This document shows, piece after piece, positions 8,711-17,320 of a DNA stretch of 64,000 nt (within the stretch, counting starts at the first letter, position 1; each line of letters starts with the position of its first letter). The DNA is from CALBPI01 sp039821605. GTDB lineage: Bacteria > Pseudomonadota > Gammaproteobacteria > Steroidobacterales > Woeseiaceae. The notes under the pieces were generated by a model that searched no databases, was not told the origin of the DNA, and saw only the letters and a list, made by a program, of their open reading frames with translations. Made by a program: the position numbers and the translations under genes. The DNA lies in assembly GCA_039821605.1 (NCBI GenBank), contig JBCBNV010000001.1:248001-312000 (forward strand), given 5' to 3'.

Positions 8711-8761
8711 TGAACGCCGCGTGTGACGCGCCGATGACGATTTCGATACGGTCCGGTGACG
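8711..8761. repeat. Non-coding similarity block X, copy 1
   Basis: About 36 of 51 positions match the segment at 9313-9363 without gaps, including TGTGACG and ATACGGT. It lies just upstream of the LpxH-like gene. Mismatches do not follow a three-base rhythm, so a regulatory or duplicated upstream region is more likely than a hidden gene. Confidence 0.35.
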
Positions 8762-8837
8762 CCGCGCGTTCTGGCGCGTGCCTCAGACGAATATGGCGCC
8801 GGTCAGGCGCCACTGGTGTCTTCGTGCCCGGCGGGTG

Positions 8838-9023
8838 TCAGGCCGTACGGTGCATCACCCGGTCGAGCCAGTGGGAGAGCTGATCTGTCTGGGGGACTTC
8901 CTGTCGTGCCGTCTTGCGGGTCTCCGTGTTCGTTCTGCGCGGGACACGCACCGTGTCAGGCGCTTCACTGGAGTCATTGTTGGCGGCGATCAGTTCGCGT
9001 GAGTAGCTTTGCAGGACGTTCAT
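8838..9023 (-). CDS. Small protein, paralogue B of a 61-residue pair
   Basis: A 61-residue product starting MNVLQSYSRELIAANNDSS and ending HWLDRVMHRTA. It matches the protein at 7664-7849 in length, N-terminal block and C-terminal WLDR-M, while the middle is basic (PRRTNTETRK) rather than acidic. AAGGA stands eight bases before the ATG at 9023; upstream in-frame ATGs are less well placed. Nucleotide identity in the first 50 bases of the two genes is high, pointing to a fairly recent duplication. Function unknown; no secretion or membrane signal. Confidence 0.72.
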   Translation of the reverse strand: MNVLQSYSRELIAANNDSSEAPDTVRVPRRTNTETRKTARQEVPQTDQLSHWLDRVMHRTA

Positions 9024-9414
9024 GGGGGGCATCCTTGATTGCGCAGCGCGTGCTGCTGTCGTTGCGTGATCTGTGCATCGGTTTTCGATACCAGTCACTC
9101 ATTAGATGTGAGGGCGGGGCCAAAGGTTGCATACGATGGCTCGTCTGTTCCCTTGATCGGAACGATACCATCAGGTCGCGTCGCGTAAGCGGCACGACCG
9201 ACGCGTTTCTTGAGTCAATCACTCCGCATTCTCGAGCCAAGCCGTTTGGGGCTTGCGACCACCGGACAGGTGAGCCTCTGGTCGCCCATCACTGCTTGCT
9301 CGCTCGAAAGCCTGGACGCAACCTGTGACGTGCCGGTAACGGTTTGTATACGGTTTGATGTCGCCGTGCGGTGCTACACTCCCGCCGAAGCTGGGACGGT
9401 CTGGGGGGACCATC
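9024..9414. other. Intergenic region between small protein B and acyl-CoA synthetase
   Basis: About 390 bases with no convincing gene. It should hold divergent promoters for the small protein B gene and the acyl-CoA synthetase; a TACACT at about 9375-9380 could be a -10 element for the latter. Copy 2 of block X (9313-9363) lies within it. Confidence 0.5.
9313..9363. repeat. Non-coding similarity block X, copy 2
   Basis: Ungapped counterpart of 8711-8761 (about 70 percent identity by eye). It lies some 290 bases upstream of small protein B and about 50 bases upstream of the acyl-CoA synthetase start. Confidence 0.35.
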
Positions 9415-11091
9415 ATGGGGGCTACTGAGAATCCGATACGCGCGTTCTGCGAGGCGGCGATCGCCACGGCGCAGGAATTCAAACTGGGTGAGATCGATCT
9501 CGACGGGGTGACCTACCCGGTATTCGAGAACGCGCCACCCACACTGGGCGCGTTGTATGCGCACGCGGCGGCCACATACGGCGACGACACGCTGATCGTC
9601 TACCACGATCGGCGCATGAGTTTTGCCGAGGCCGATGCGGCGTCGCGACAGGCCGCGGATGCCCTGCAGCGCGCGGGCGTCAAGCCCGGCGACCCCGTGG
9701 CCATCGCCATGCGCAACCTGCCCGAGTGGATTCTGGCCTACATGGCCATCACGCGGCTGGGCGCCGTTGCCGTGCCCATGAACGCCTGGTGGCAGACTGT
9801 GGAACTCGATTACGCCTTTGGCGATTGTGGTGCACGCGTGGTGTTCGCGGACGTGCAGCGGGCCGAGCGGCTCGCCCCCATCGCCGGCCCGCGCGGCCTC
9901 ACGGTGATCACGGCCGACGGCGAGGCGGCGGGTGCCATGAGCTGGGAGACCTTCGTCGCAACGGGTGATGCCGGCGCCGACGTTCCCGGTGCCGCAGCCG
10001 ATGATCTCGGCACGATCTTCTACACCTCGGGCTCGACGGGCGCGCCCAAGGGCGTCATGACGACGCACCGCGCGACGATTCAGGCGCTCATGGAATGGGC
10101 GTTGCTGACCACGGCCGACCGCACCGTGCGCGGTGTCGGTCCCGCCGAGGGTCGGCAGCTCGGGTTGCTCATGACCGTGCCGCTGTTCCACGTCACGGGC
10201 TGCAACGCGATGTTCCTGCTCTCGGTGCTGGGCGGTCAGAAGATGGTGATCATGCACCGCTGGAACGTCGACAAGGCACTGGAGCTTATTGAGACCGAGC
10301 ACCTGACGGCGTTCAACGGGGTGCCCAGCATGTCGTTCGAACTGGCGCGCGCCGCGCGCGAGAGTGGGCGCGACCTGAGTTCACTGTACGCCGTCTCGGG
10401 CGGTGGCGCCGCGCGGCCCGCGGCGCACGTGCCCGTGATCGATGCGGCGTTCGACCACGTGAAGCCTTCGATCGGCTACGGCATGACGGAGACCAGCGCC
10501 ATGGGTACGGCCAACGCCGGGCAGCTCTACGAGGCGCGACCCGACAGCGTCGGCCAGTCCTGCTTCCCGCTCGTGGAGATTCGCGTTGTCGACGAGGACG
10601 GCAACGACAGCCCACCGGGCGAGTCGGGCGAGATCTGGATCAAGAGCATCACGAACATGCGCGGCTACCTGAACCAGACCGAGGCGACGGCGGCAACGCT
10701 CGAAGCCGGCTACGTGAAGTCGGGCGACGTGGGCTACCTCGACGACGAGGGGTTCCTGTTCATCGTCGATCGCATCAAGGACATCGTCATTCGTGGCGGC
10801 GAGAACATCAGCTGCCAGGAAGTCGAGAATGCGCTCTATGGGCACCCGGACGTGGCCGAGGCCGCGGTGTTCGGGCTGCCCGATGAGGCGTTGGGCGAGA
10901 AGCTCGTGGCGGTCGTGAGCTCAGGCGCCGAGCTGTCGGGTGATGCCCTGCGCGGGTTCCTCGGTGAGCGCGTCGCGCACTTCAAGGTGCCTGCGCACAT
11001 CGAGGTACGCGGTGAGCCGTTGCCCAAGACGGCGAGTGCCAAGATCTTCAAGCGCGCACTGCGCGAGGCAGCACTCGAAGCGAGCGCCTGA
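9415..11091 (+). CDS. Acyl-CoA synthetase (AMP-forming)
   Basis: 558 residues, class I adenylate-forming enzyme. Motifs in order: the P-loop-like IFYTSGSTGAPKGVMTTH, the adenine/acyl-pocket motif GYGMTETSA, the hinge region DVGYLDDEGFLFIVDRIKD, and the C-terminal lysine within PKTASAKIFK. It activates a fatty or other carboxylic acid to its CoA thioester via an acyl-adenylate. GGGGGGAC directly precedes the ATG at 9415; an earlier in-frame ATG would add 20 residues unlike the family. It heads, after an opposed esterase gene, a hydratase-dehydrogenase-thiolase set, so it likely supplies the CoA ester for a beta-oxidation route. Confidence 0.92.
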   Translation: MGATENPIRAFCEAAIATAQEFKLGEIDLDGVTYPVFENAPPTLGALYAHAAATYGDDTLIVYHDRRMSFAEADAASRQAADALQRAGVKPGDPVAIAMRNLPEWILAYMAITRLGAVAVPMNAWWQTVELDYAFGDCGARVVFADVQRAERLAPIAGPRGLTVITADGEAAGAMSWETFVATGDAGADVPGAAADDLGTIFYTSGSTGAPKGVMTTHRATIQALMEWALLTTADRTVRGVGPAEGRQLGLLMTVPLFHVTGCNAMFLLSVLGGQKMVIMHRWNVDKALELIETEHLTAFNGVPSMSFELARAARESGRDLSSLYAVSGGGAARPAAHVPVIDAAFDHVKPSIGYGMTETSAMGTANAGQLYEARPDSVGQSCFPLVEIRVVDEDGNDSPPGESGEIWIKSITNMRGYLNQTEATAATLEAGYVKSGDVGYLDDEGFLFIVDRIKDIVIRGGENISCQEVENALYGHPDVAEAAVFGLPDEALGEKLVAVVSSGAELSGDALRGFLGERVAHFKVPAHIEVRGEPLPKTASAKIFKRALREAALEASA

Positions 11092-11097
11092 GGCGCG

Positions 11098-12618
11098 CTA
11101 CATGGCCTGCAGGCGCGCGTCGTCGATGTCGCGCCAGAACGCTTCGCGCGGACCCTCGGGCTCGGCCTCGTAGGCGTGCGGCAAGCCCCAGCGGTAGTAC
11201 CCGGGCGTGCCGTCCAGCGGCGGCCAGGTGTCGATATCGGGGGCGCCGTCGCGCGCAAAAGCGCTCCAGGTCCAGGCCATCGTGCGCGAGAGCCGGCGTG
11301 ACGCGGGCGTGTCCTCGAAAAGCACACCCGACCCCGGTGCGTCGAGCGTGCCGAACACGTGCGGAATGTCCGCCACGTGGGGCGCGCCAAGCCGACCACC
11401 CAACCCCGGCGCCTCGTAGTCGAACCGGTAGCGGTAGACGCGCTGGTGTTTGGCCAGCGCGAGCGCCGCCTTGCGGCTTGAGGCGCCGAACACGGCGTCG
11501 CCCGTGATATCGCAAAGCGTCAGCGAGGGGTCGCTGTCACCCTCGCGGTAGCCATAGACGGCGACGAGTTCCGCGATCTCTTCGGCGTTGAACTGATGCG
11601 CGAGCCGACGCATGAACCCCGCGTGGTCGAGCTTTGTCAGGCCGCGGTCGACGAGCAGCCAGTAACGCCACTCGTCGCGCGTACAGCCAATCATGACCGG
11701 GATCGAGGGCACGCTGCCCGAGCGAAAAGCCGCCATGGGTAGTTCCGGAATGAGCGTGCCGTCCACGACAGGCCGCGTCGGCATGACGCTCAGGCCTTCG
11801 TCGAACATCATGCGCCCGTGCAACATCAGTGAGGCGTTGCACAACGCGACCCGATCGGCCTTGGCCGGGTTGTCACGCACGGCGCGCGGTAGTTGCTTCA
11901 GGAACAGCTCGGCGACTCGGGTCGCGCGCTCCAGACTGTGCACGCCGTGCGCGCTGCCGCTCTGGATGATGGCCTGCTGAAACTTTCCGGCCGCCGCGGG
12001 CAGGGTCATGAGTGCCGCCACGGACATGCCGCCCGCCGACTCGCCGAATACCGTGATGTTGTCGGGGTCGCCCCCAAATGCCGCAGCGTTGGCGATGATC
12101 CACTCAATGGCGGCGAGCTGGTCGAGCAGACCCTCGTTGCCTGTTGACGGGATGCGCCCGTCCGTGACATCGGCTAGGCGCAGGAAGCCCAGCACACCCA
12201 GCCGGTAGTTGACGGTCACGACCACGCAGGGACCCGCAGCGGAGAGCCGCTCGCCCGAGAACATCGGCTGGCTGCCGCCGCCGACGGAGAAGCCGCCGCC
12301 GTGGATCCAGACCATCACGGGCAGCGGCGTATCCACGGTGGCCAGTGGCGCGTAGACGTTGAGGGTCAGGCAGTCCTCGCTGCAGCCGTCGAGACCGCCC
12401 GGAAGCTCCTGGGCGAGCTGTGAGGTGTGCTGGAGTGCGGCGGGTCCGAAACTGCGCGCATCGCGGGCGCCGGACCAGCCCTCGTGCGGCTGCGGCGGCT
12501 GCCAGCGCCGCGCGCCCGTGGGCGGCGCGGCGTAGGGGACACCAAGCCAGCATCGGGCTCGGTCCGTACTGAAGCCGCGGACGCGTCCCAGCGTAGTCGT
12601 AACGGTGGTTGCAGGCAT
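11098..12618 (-). CDS. Type B carboxylesterase
   Basis: 506 residues, para-nitrobenzyl-esterase-like. Visible: FLGVPYAAPPTGARRW-type N-terminus, SEDCLTLNVYAP, the oxyanion loop WIHGGGFSVGG, and the nucleophile GESAGGMS (Ser near residue 189). It hydrolyses carboxylic esters; no signal peptide is apparent from the ATG at 12618, so it is probably cytoplasmic. It sits opposite the surrounding acyl-CoA catabolic genes and could release acid substrates for them, which is inference. Its stop is seven bases from the convergent acyl-CoA synthetase stop. Confidence 0.9.
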   Translation of the reverse strand: MPATTVTTTLGRVRGFSTDRARCWLGVPYAAPPTGARRWQPPQPHEGWSGARDARSFGPAALQHTSQLAQELPGGLDGCSEDCLTLNVYAPLATVDTPLPVMVWIHGGGFSVGGGSQPMFSGERLSAAGPCVVVTVNYRLGVLGFLRLADVTDGRIPSTGNEGLLDQLAAIEWIIANAAAFGGDPDNITVFGESAGGMSVAALMTLPAAAGKFQQAIIQSGSAHGVHSLERATRVAELFLKQLPRAVRDNPAKADRVALCNASLMLHGRMMFDEGLSVMPTRPVVDGTLIPELPMAAFRSGSVPSIPVMIGCTRDEWRYWLLVDRGLTKLDHAGFMRRLAHQFNAEEIAELVAVYGYREGDSDPSLTLCDITGDAVFGASSRKAALALAKHQRVYRYRFDYEAPGLGGRLGAPHVADIPHVFGTLDAPGSGVLFEDTPASRRLSRTMAWTWSAFARDGAPDIDTWPPLDGTPGYYRWGLPHAYEAEPEGPREAFWRDIDDARLQAM

Positions 12619-12755
12619 GATTCTTGTGGTCTTGGGGCGCGCTTGCAGTGCGCGCCCGGGCTGCGTTCGATAAACTTCACAGCTTACCATCGGCGCGTCT
12701 TAAAGTTCGACACAACTTTGTCAAGAATCAGCGCGCAGACCATACAGGGGGCACC

Positions 12756-13226
12756 ATGGCAGACACCGTTCCGGCATCCGAACTCGCTTCTTACATCGGC
12801 AAGGAGCGGCCGCCTTCCGACTGGCTGACCATCGAGCAGGTGCGCATCAACGCGTTCGCTGACGCCACGCTCGACCACCAGTTCATTCACCTCGACGCCG
12901 AGAAGGCCAAGCAGACCCCGTTTGGCACCACCATTGCGCACGGCTACCTGACGCTGTCGCTGCTGCCGTACTTCAGCGCGCAGTGCGGCATCGCACCCGA
13001 GAATCTCGTCATGGCCATCAACTACGGCAGTGACAAGCTTCGGTTCCTGCAGCCCGTGCCGGTCGGCAGCCGCGTGCGTTGCCACATGGTGCTGGCCGAG
13101 GTCACGGAAAAGGGCCCGGGGCAGCTGCTCTGCAAGAGCAATGTCACGGTCGAGATCGAGGGCAACGACAAACCGGCGCTCATCGCCGAGGTGCTCTCGC
13201 TGTTCATCGTCGGCTCAGGCAGCTGA
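12756..13226 (+). CDS. MaoC-like (R)-enoyl-CoA hydratase
   Basis: 156 residues, single hotdog MaoC domain. The hydratase-2 signature is present: INAFADATLDHQFIHLD followed by TPFGTTIAHGYLTLSLLPYF, giving the catalytic Asp and His of (R)-specific enoyl-CoA hydratases. It hydrates a trans-2-enoyl-CoA. AGGGGG stands shortly before ATG 12756. It is followed by an SDR dehydrogenase (38 bases) and a thiolase, which completes hydratase, dehydrogenase and thiolase steps; this set resembles peroxisomal MFE-2 activities split over separate genes. Confidence 0.9.
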   Translation: MADTVPASELASYIGKERPPSDWLTIEQVRINAFADATLDHQFIHLDAEKAKQTPFGTTIAHGYLTLSLLPYFSAQCGIAPENLVMAINYGSDKLRFLQPVPVGSRVRCHMVLAEVTEKGPGQLLCKSNVTVEIEGNDKPALIAEVLSLFIVGSGS

Positions 13227-13264
13227 GCGACACCCAACGCTTAAGACACAACTAGGAAGTTCTC

Positions 13265-14188
13265 ATGACGATTCGTTTCGACGGGCAGGTCATCATTGTG
13301 ACGGGCGCCGGTGGCGGCCTGGGTCGCGCACACGCGCTGGAATTCGCCAAACGCGGCGGAAAGGTCGTGGTCAATGACCTCGGCGGCGCGCGCGATGGCA
13401 CGGGCGGTTCGGTTTCGGCGGCGCAGGCCGTGGTGGAAGAAATCGAGGCGGCGGGCGGTGAGGCCATCGCGGACGGCGCCAACGTGACCAACTACGAACA
13501 GGTTGAGGCCATGGTCGCCGCGGCCATGGACAAGTGGGGGCGCGTCGACGTGCTGGTCAACAACGCAGGCATTCTGCGTGACAAGACCTTCGTCAAGATG
13601 CCGGTCTCGGACTTCCAGGCCGTGGTCGACGTGCACCTGATGGGCAGCGTGAACTGCACCAAGGCGGTGTGGGAAATCATGCGCGAGCAAAAGTACGGCC
13701 GCATCATGATGACCTCGAGTTCGTCGGGACTCTACGGCAACTTCGGCCAGGCCAACTACGGCGCGGCCAAGCTCGGCCTCGTCGGCTTCATGAATACGCT
13801 GCACCTGGAAGGCATGAAGTACAACATCCACGTCAACACGCTGGCGCCCGTGGCGGCGACGCGAATGACCGAGGACCTCATGGCCGAGGACGTACTCGCG
13901 GCGCTCGAGCCCGCGCTCGTCACACCGGCCGTCATCTTCATGTGCTCGGAGCAGGCGCCGAGCCGGCAGGTCATCGCCGCAGGCGCTGGCGGTTTTGCGC
14001 GCGCGGCGATCGTCGAGACGCAGGGCATTCTGCTCGACGGCGACGAGGTGACCGCTGAAAACGTGGCCGCAGGCTGGGAAGACGCCAGCGACCTGTCCAC
14101 CGCACGCGAGCTGCAACAGGGCAGCGAGCAGAGCGTGAAATTCCTGACGGCGCTCGCCAAGCGTCGCGGCATCAAGCTGGAGCGCTGA
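13265..14188 (+). CDS. SDR 3-hydroxyacyl-CoA dehydrogenase (MFE-2-type)
   Basis: 307 residues. Classical SDR with TGAGGGLGRAHALEFAKRG cofactor loop, NDLGG (Asp for NAD), NNAG, catalytic Ser in MMTSSSSGLYG and YGAAK (Tyr and Lys). The N-terminus with VVVNDLGGARDGTGGS and the long C-terminal part are typical of the dehydrogenase domain of peroxisomal multifunctional enzyme 2, which oxidises (R)-3-hydroxyacyl-CoA made by hydratase 2. This fits the MaoC gene just upstream. AGGAAG precedes the ATG. The thiolase gene follows after four bases. Confidence 0.92.
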   Translation: MTIRFDGQVIIVTGAGGGLGRAHALEFAKRGGKVVVNDLGGARDGTGGSVSAAQAVVEEIEAAGGEAIADGANVTNYEQVEAMVAAAMDKWGRVDVLVNNAGILRDKTFVKMPVSDFQAVVDVHLMGSVNCTKAVWEIMREQKYGRIMMTSSSSGLYGNFGQANYGAAKLGLVGFMNTLHLEGMKYNIHVNTLAPVAATRMTEDLMAEDVLAALEPALVTPAVIFMCSEQAPSRQVIAAGAGGFARAAIVETQGILLDGDEVTAENVAAGWEDASDLSTARELQQGSEQSVKFLTALAKRRGIKLER

Positions 14189-14192
14189 GCAC

Positions 14193-15380
14193 ATGGCCAC
14201 GAAAGAAGCTGTCATTATATCGACCGCGCGCACGCCCATCGGCCGCGCTTACCGCGGTGCCTTTAACAACACCCAGGGCCAGTCGCTGGCGGGGCACGCC
14301 ATTGAGCACGCGGTCGCGCGTGCGGGCATCGACCCGGCCGAGGTCGACGACGTGGTACTCGGTTGCGCGATGCAGCAGGGCTCGACGGGCCAGAACGTCG
14401 CGCGCCAGGCGTTGGTCGGGGCGGGCCTCCCGGTGACGGTCGCCGGCATGTCCGTCGACCGCCAGTGCGCGTCCGGCATGATGGCGATCGCGACCGCGGC
14501 CAAGCAGGTCATCGCCGACAACATGTCGGTCGTCGTCGGCGGCGGGGTCGAGTCGATCAGCCTGGTGCAGAACGAGCACATGAATACCTACCGCGCGAAA
14601 GACGATGCCGTCGTCGCGAAGGCGCCGCACATCTACATGTCGATGCTCGAGACCGCCGAAGTCGTCGCCAAGCGCTACGGCATCACGCGCGAACAGCAGG
14701 ACGAATACGGCCTGCAAAGTCAGCAGCGCACGGCGGCTGGCCAGGCTGCCGGTCATTTCTCGGATGAAATCGTGCCGATGCCCTCGACGATGGGTGTGCA
14801 GGACCGGGAAACGAAAGAGATTTCGTTTCATGAGGTCACGCTCGACAAGGACGAGGGCAATCGCCCGGACACGACCGCGGAGGGCCTGGCCAGTCTGCGC
14901 ACGGTGTTCGACGGTGGCGTGATCACGGCCGGCAACGCAAGCCAGCTCTCCGACGGCGCGTCGGCGTCGGTGATCATGGACTCAAAGCTCGCCGAGCAGC
15001 GCAACATCGAACCGCTGGGCATCTACCGCGGCATGGCCGTGGCGGGTACGGAACCCGACGAGATGGGCATTGGTCCCGTGTTCGCCGTGCCCAAGCTGCT
15101 CGAGCGCAACGGCCTCAAGATGGACGACATCGGCCTCTGGGAGCTCAACGAAGCGTTCGCCGTGCAGGTCATCTATTGCCGCGACAAGCTTGGCATTCCG
15201 AATGAGTTGCTGAACGTCAACGGTGGCGCCATCTCGATCGGCCACCCTTACGGCATGTCGGGTGCACGCATGGTCGGTCACGCGCTCATCGAGGGTAAGC
15301 GTCGCGGTGCCAGGTACGTCGTCTGCACCATGTGTGTGGGTGGTGGCATGGGCGCCGCAGGTCTGTTCGAGGTCGTCTGA
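14193..15380 (+). CDS. Acetyl-CoA C-acyltransferase (thiolase)
   Basis: 395 residues, normal thiolase length. The nucleophilic Cys is in SVDRQCASGMMAI near residue 90; the C-terminal GHPYGMSGARM (His) and CTMCVGGGMGAAGLFE (acid/base Cys) are present. It cleaves 3-oxoacyl-CoA with CoA, the final step of the set encoded by the synthetase, MaoC and SDR genes. It sits four bases behind the SDR gene, so the three are one operon. Confidence 0.95.
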   Translation: MATKEAVIISTARTPIGRAYRGAFNNTQGQSLAGHAIEHAVARAGIDPAEVDDVVLGCAMQQGSTGQNVARQALVGAGLPVTVAGMSVDRQCASGMMAIATAAKQVIADNMSVVVGGGVESISLVQNEHMNTYRAKDDAVVAKAPHIYMSMLETAEVVAKRYGITREQQDEYGLQSQQRTAAGQAAGHFSDEIVPMPSTMGVQDRETKEISFHEVTLDKDEGNRPDTTAEGLASLRTVFDGGVITAGNASQLSDGASASVIMDSKLAEQRNIEPLGIYRGMAVAGTEPDEMGIGPVFAVPKLLERNGLKMDDIGLWELNEAFAVQVIYCRDKLGIPNELLNVNGGAISIGHPYGMSGARMVGHALIEGKRRGARYVVCTMCVGGGMGAAGLFEVV

Positions 15381-15409
15381 GGCCGGCTCCCGCTGGTCAT
15401 CGTCCACGC

Positions 15410-16165
15410 ATGCCAATCTGGTTCGTCATTCTGGGTTTGCAACTCGCGCTGCTCGTGCACGCGCTGCGGACCCAGCGCGACACGATCTGGGTCTGGATTC
15501 TGCTGCTGGCGCCTGTCGTCGGTGCGCTCGCCTACCTGCTCGTCGAGTTCCTGCCCGATGTGATGGACGGCCGCCGCGCCGCCCGCCGGCGTGCGTTGCG
15601 CACCGTTGGCCAGCGTGGTGCGCGCGCGCAGCCGTTGCAGACCGATACCACGGTTGGCGATGCACTCGCCGAGGCGCAGCAGCACTACGATGCGGATGAG
15701 TTTCGTGAGGGGCTCGCCAGGTTGCGGCAGTCACTGACGGGCGAGCACCGTCACCAGCCCGATCTCATGCTTGGCGTCGCGCGCATGCAGTTCGCGCTTG
15801 ACGACGCGCAGGCGGCGGTCGAGACACTCGACGCGCTCAAGGACAAGAATCCCGACTACCGCTCGCCGCAGGGTCACCTGCTCTACGCCCGTGCCAAGGA
15901 AGCCCTGGGCGATATCCCCGCAGCAATCCACGAGTACGAAGCACTGTGCGGTTACTACGCAGGGCCAGAGCCCCATGTACGCTTCGGCGATCTGCTACGC
16001 GCAGAGGGCGATGAGGCCCGCGCACGCATGTTGTACTTCTCGGTGCTTGAGGAGAGCGAACAGGCGGGCAAGCTCTACACGGAGCGCCACAAGCAGTGGG
16101 TCGATGCGGCGCGTCAGGGTTACGCCGCGACGTCGGGTGCGTCGGCCCCTGCCGGGGACGCGTAG
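15410..16165 (+). CDS. Membrane TPR protein with PLDc_N-like N-terminus
   Basis: 251 residues. Two N-terminal hydrophobic segments (about 2-17 and 25-45; WFVILGLQLALLVHALR and VWILLLAPVVGALAYLLVE) resemble the short PLDc_N anchor. The rest is helical with TPR-like repeats (ADEFREGLARLRQSL, MLGVARMQFALDDAQAAVETLDAL, LYARAKEALGDIPAAIHEYEAL). It is probably an inner-membrane scaffold with a cytoplasmic repeat domain. No good ribosome-binding site precedes the ATG at 15410. Its TAG overlaps the GTG of the next gene, implying coupling. Confidence 0.72.
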   Translation: MPIWFVILGLQLALLVHALRTQRDTIWVWILLLAPVVGALAYLLVEFLPDVMDGRRAARRRALRTVGQRGARAQPLQTDTTVGDALAEAQQHYDADEFREGLARLRQSLTGEHRHQPDLMLGVARMQFALDDAQAAVETLDALKDKNPDYRSPQGHLLYARAKEALGDIPAAIHEYEALCGYYAGPEPHVRFGDLLRAEGDEARARMLYFSVLEESEQAGKLYTERHKQWVDAARQGYAATSGASAPAGDA

Positions 16166-16470
16166 TGATCGTCCGCATGTGGCACGGGCGTGTGAAGCGC
16201 GACGATGCCGCGGCGTACCGGGCGTTCCTGGAGCAGCGCGCAATTCCTGACTACCGGAGCGTGCCGGGCAACCTCAACGTCAAAATCCTAGAGCGCCACG
16301 AAGGCGAGGTCACCCATTTCATCACGATGACCTCCTGGCAAAATCTCGAGGTCATCAAGGCGTTCGCCGGCGACGATATCGAGGTGGCCAAGTACTACCC
16401 CGAGGACGAGGGCTTTCTGCTCGAGTTCGAGCCCGGTGTCGTGCATTACGAGGTCGTTGCGACGTCGTGA
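16165..16470 (+). CDS. Antibiotic biosynthesis monooxygenase (ABM) domain protein
   Basis: 101 residues forming one ferredoxin-like ABM domain (VRMWHGRVKRDDAAAYRAFL, then VTHFITMTSWQNLEVIKAFAG). Family members include small monooxygenases and proteins with no known reaction. GTG at 16165, overlapping the TAG of the TPR gene, gives the family-typical start V-I-V-R-M-W-H-G; ATG 16177 is the alternative. Its TGA overlaps the GTG of the next gene by four bases, making a three-gene coupled unit. Confidence 0.78.
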   Translation: MIVRMWHGRVKRDDAAAYRAFLEQRAIPDYRSVPGNLNVKILERHEGEVTHFITMTSWQNLEVIKAFAGDDIEVAKYYPEDEGFLLEFEPGVVHYEVVATS

Positions 16471-17042
16471 GCCGGCTCCTGCAGCGCGTCCGGCAATGCA
16501 CAATTTGTGACGGCCTGCCGCTGGGTCCGGCGCCACTGCTCCAAGTCGGTCCGAAGGCGCGCGTGCTTATCGCGGGGCAGGCACCCGGGCGACGCGCGCA
16601 CGAGCGCGGCATTCCATTCGATGATCCGTCTGGCAATCGATTGCGTGACTGGCTTGGCGTGGATCGCGAGACGTTCTACGACGCCACGCGTATCGGCGTG
16701 CTGCCGATGGGGTTTTGCTTTCCCGGTACGGGTGCATCGGGTGACCTGCCACCCCGCGCCGAGTGCTCGGCGAATTGGCGTCAACCCTTGCTCGACATGA
16801 TGCCCGACGTTGCGCTGCTGCTGGTCATTGGTCGTTACGCGCGTGATTGGCACTTGCCCGAGCGAAAGTCGGAGTCGTTGACCGAGACTATTCGCAGCTG
16901 GCGCGACCTGGACGACGGTGTCATGGCGCTGCCGCATCCGAGTCCGCGCAACAACCGGTGGCTCAAGAAGAATCCGTGGTTCGAGGCCGAGGTGCTCAAG
17001 ACGCTCAAGTCGCGCGTGCGTCACGCACTGGCCGAGGCCTGA
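16467..17042 (+). CDS. Uracil-DNA glycosylase superfamily protein
   Basis: 191 residues with the superfamily hallmarks: N-terminal RQCTICDGLPLG (two Cys seen in Fe-S UDG relatives), the motif-1 loop VLIAGQAPGRRAHERGIPFD and the C-terminal motif-2 ALPHPSPRNNRW. It may excise deaminated bases, or be an uncharacterised relative: the usual GEAPG/GQAPG loop is kept, but the four-Cys cluster of family 4/5 is not evident. GTG start overlapping the preceding stop (GTGA). Confidence 0.78.
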   Translation: MSRLLQRVRQCTICDGLPLGPAPLLQVGPKARVLIAGQAPGRRAHERGIPFDDPSGNRLRDWLGVDRETFYDATRIGVLPMGFCFPGTGASGDLPPRAECSANWRQPLLDMMPDVALLLVIGRYARDWHLPERKSESLTETIRSWRDLDDGVMALPHPSPRNNRWLKKNPWFEAEVLKTLKSRVRHALAEA

Positions 17043-17120
17043 ATCGGGATGGCGCTGTTGGTTGAGACGCTGGTCGCGCAGTTGTCCTCAACCGTCATCG
17101 CGAGCTGGCGGCGTCTAACC

Positions 17121-17317
17121 CGTCATTGCGAGCCGGCGGAGCCGGCGCGGCAATCTTTTGACGACATCGTGCCGTTTATCGGAACGGCAGCGTTGAGAGA
17201 TCGCCGCGTCGCTTCGCTCCTCGCGATGACGAGGCAGAGTCCGCCGGCTCGCAATGACGAGGCAGACCGCGCCGGCTCGCAACGACGAGGCAGGCACCGC
17301 CGCCCCGCAATGACGAT
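17121..17317. repeat. Dispersed inverted-repeat element, locus 1, with tandem partial units
   Basis: Starts GTCATTGCGAGCCGGCGGAG and ends a first half in GGCAATCTT; an inverted half with GAGATCGCCGCG and CGATGACG follows near 17196-17230. Three further partial units of about 28 bases (TCGCAATGACGAGGCAG type) continue to 17317. It fills the gap between the convergent UDG-like and DM13 genes. The same element occurs at three other loci in the window. Confidence 0.85.
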
Positions 17318-17320
17318 GCG

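Noticed and set aside
17121..17317. CRISPR-like array in the repeat locus
   Set aside because: Units are partial copies of a dispersed inverted repeat with no unique spacers of even length and no cas genes.
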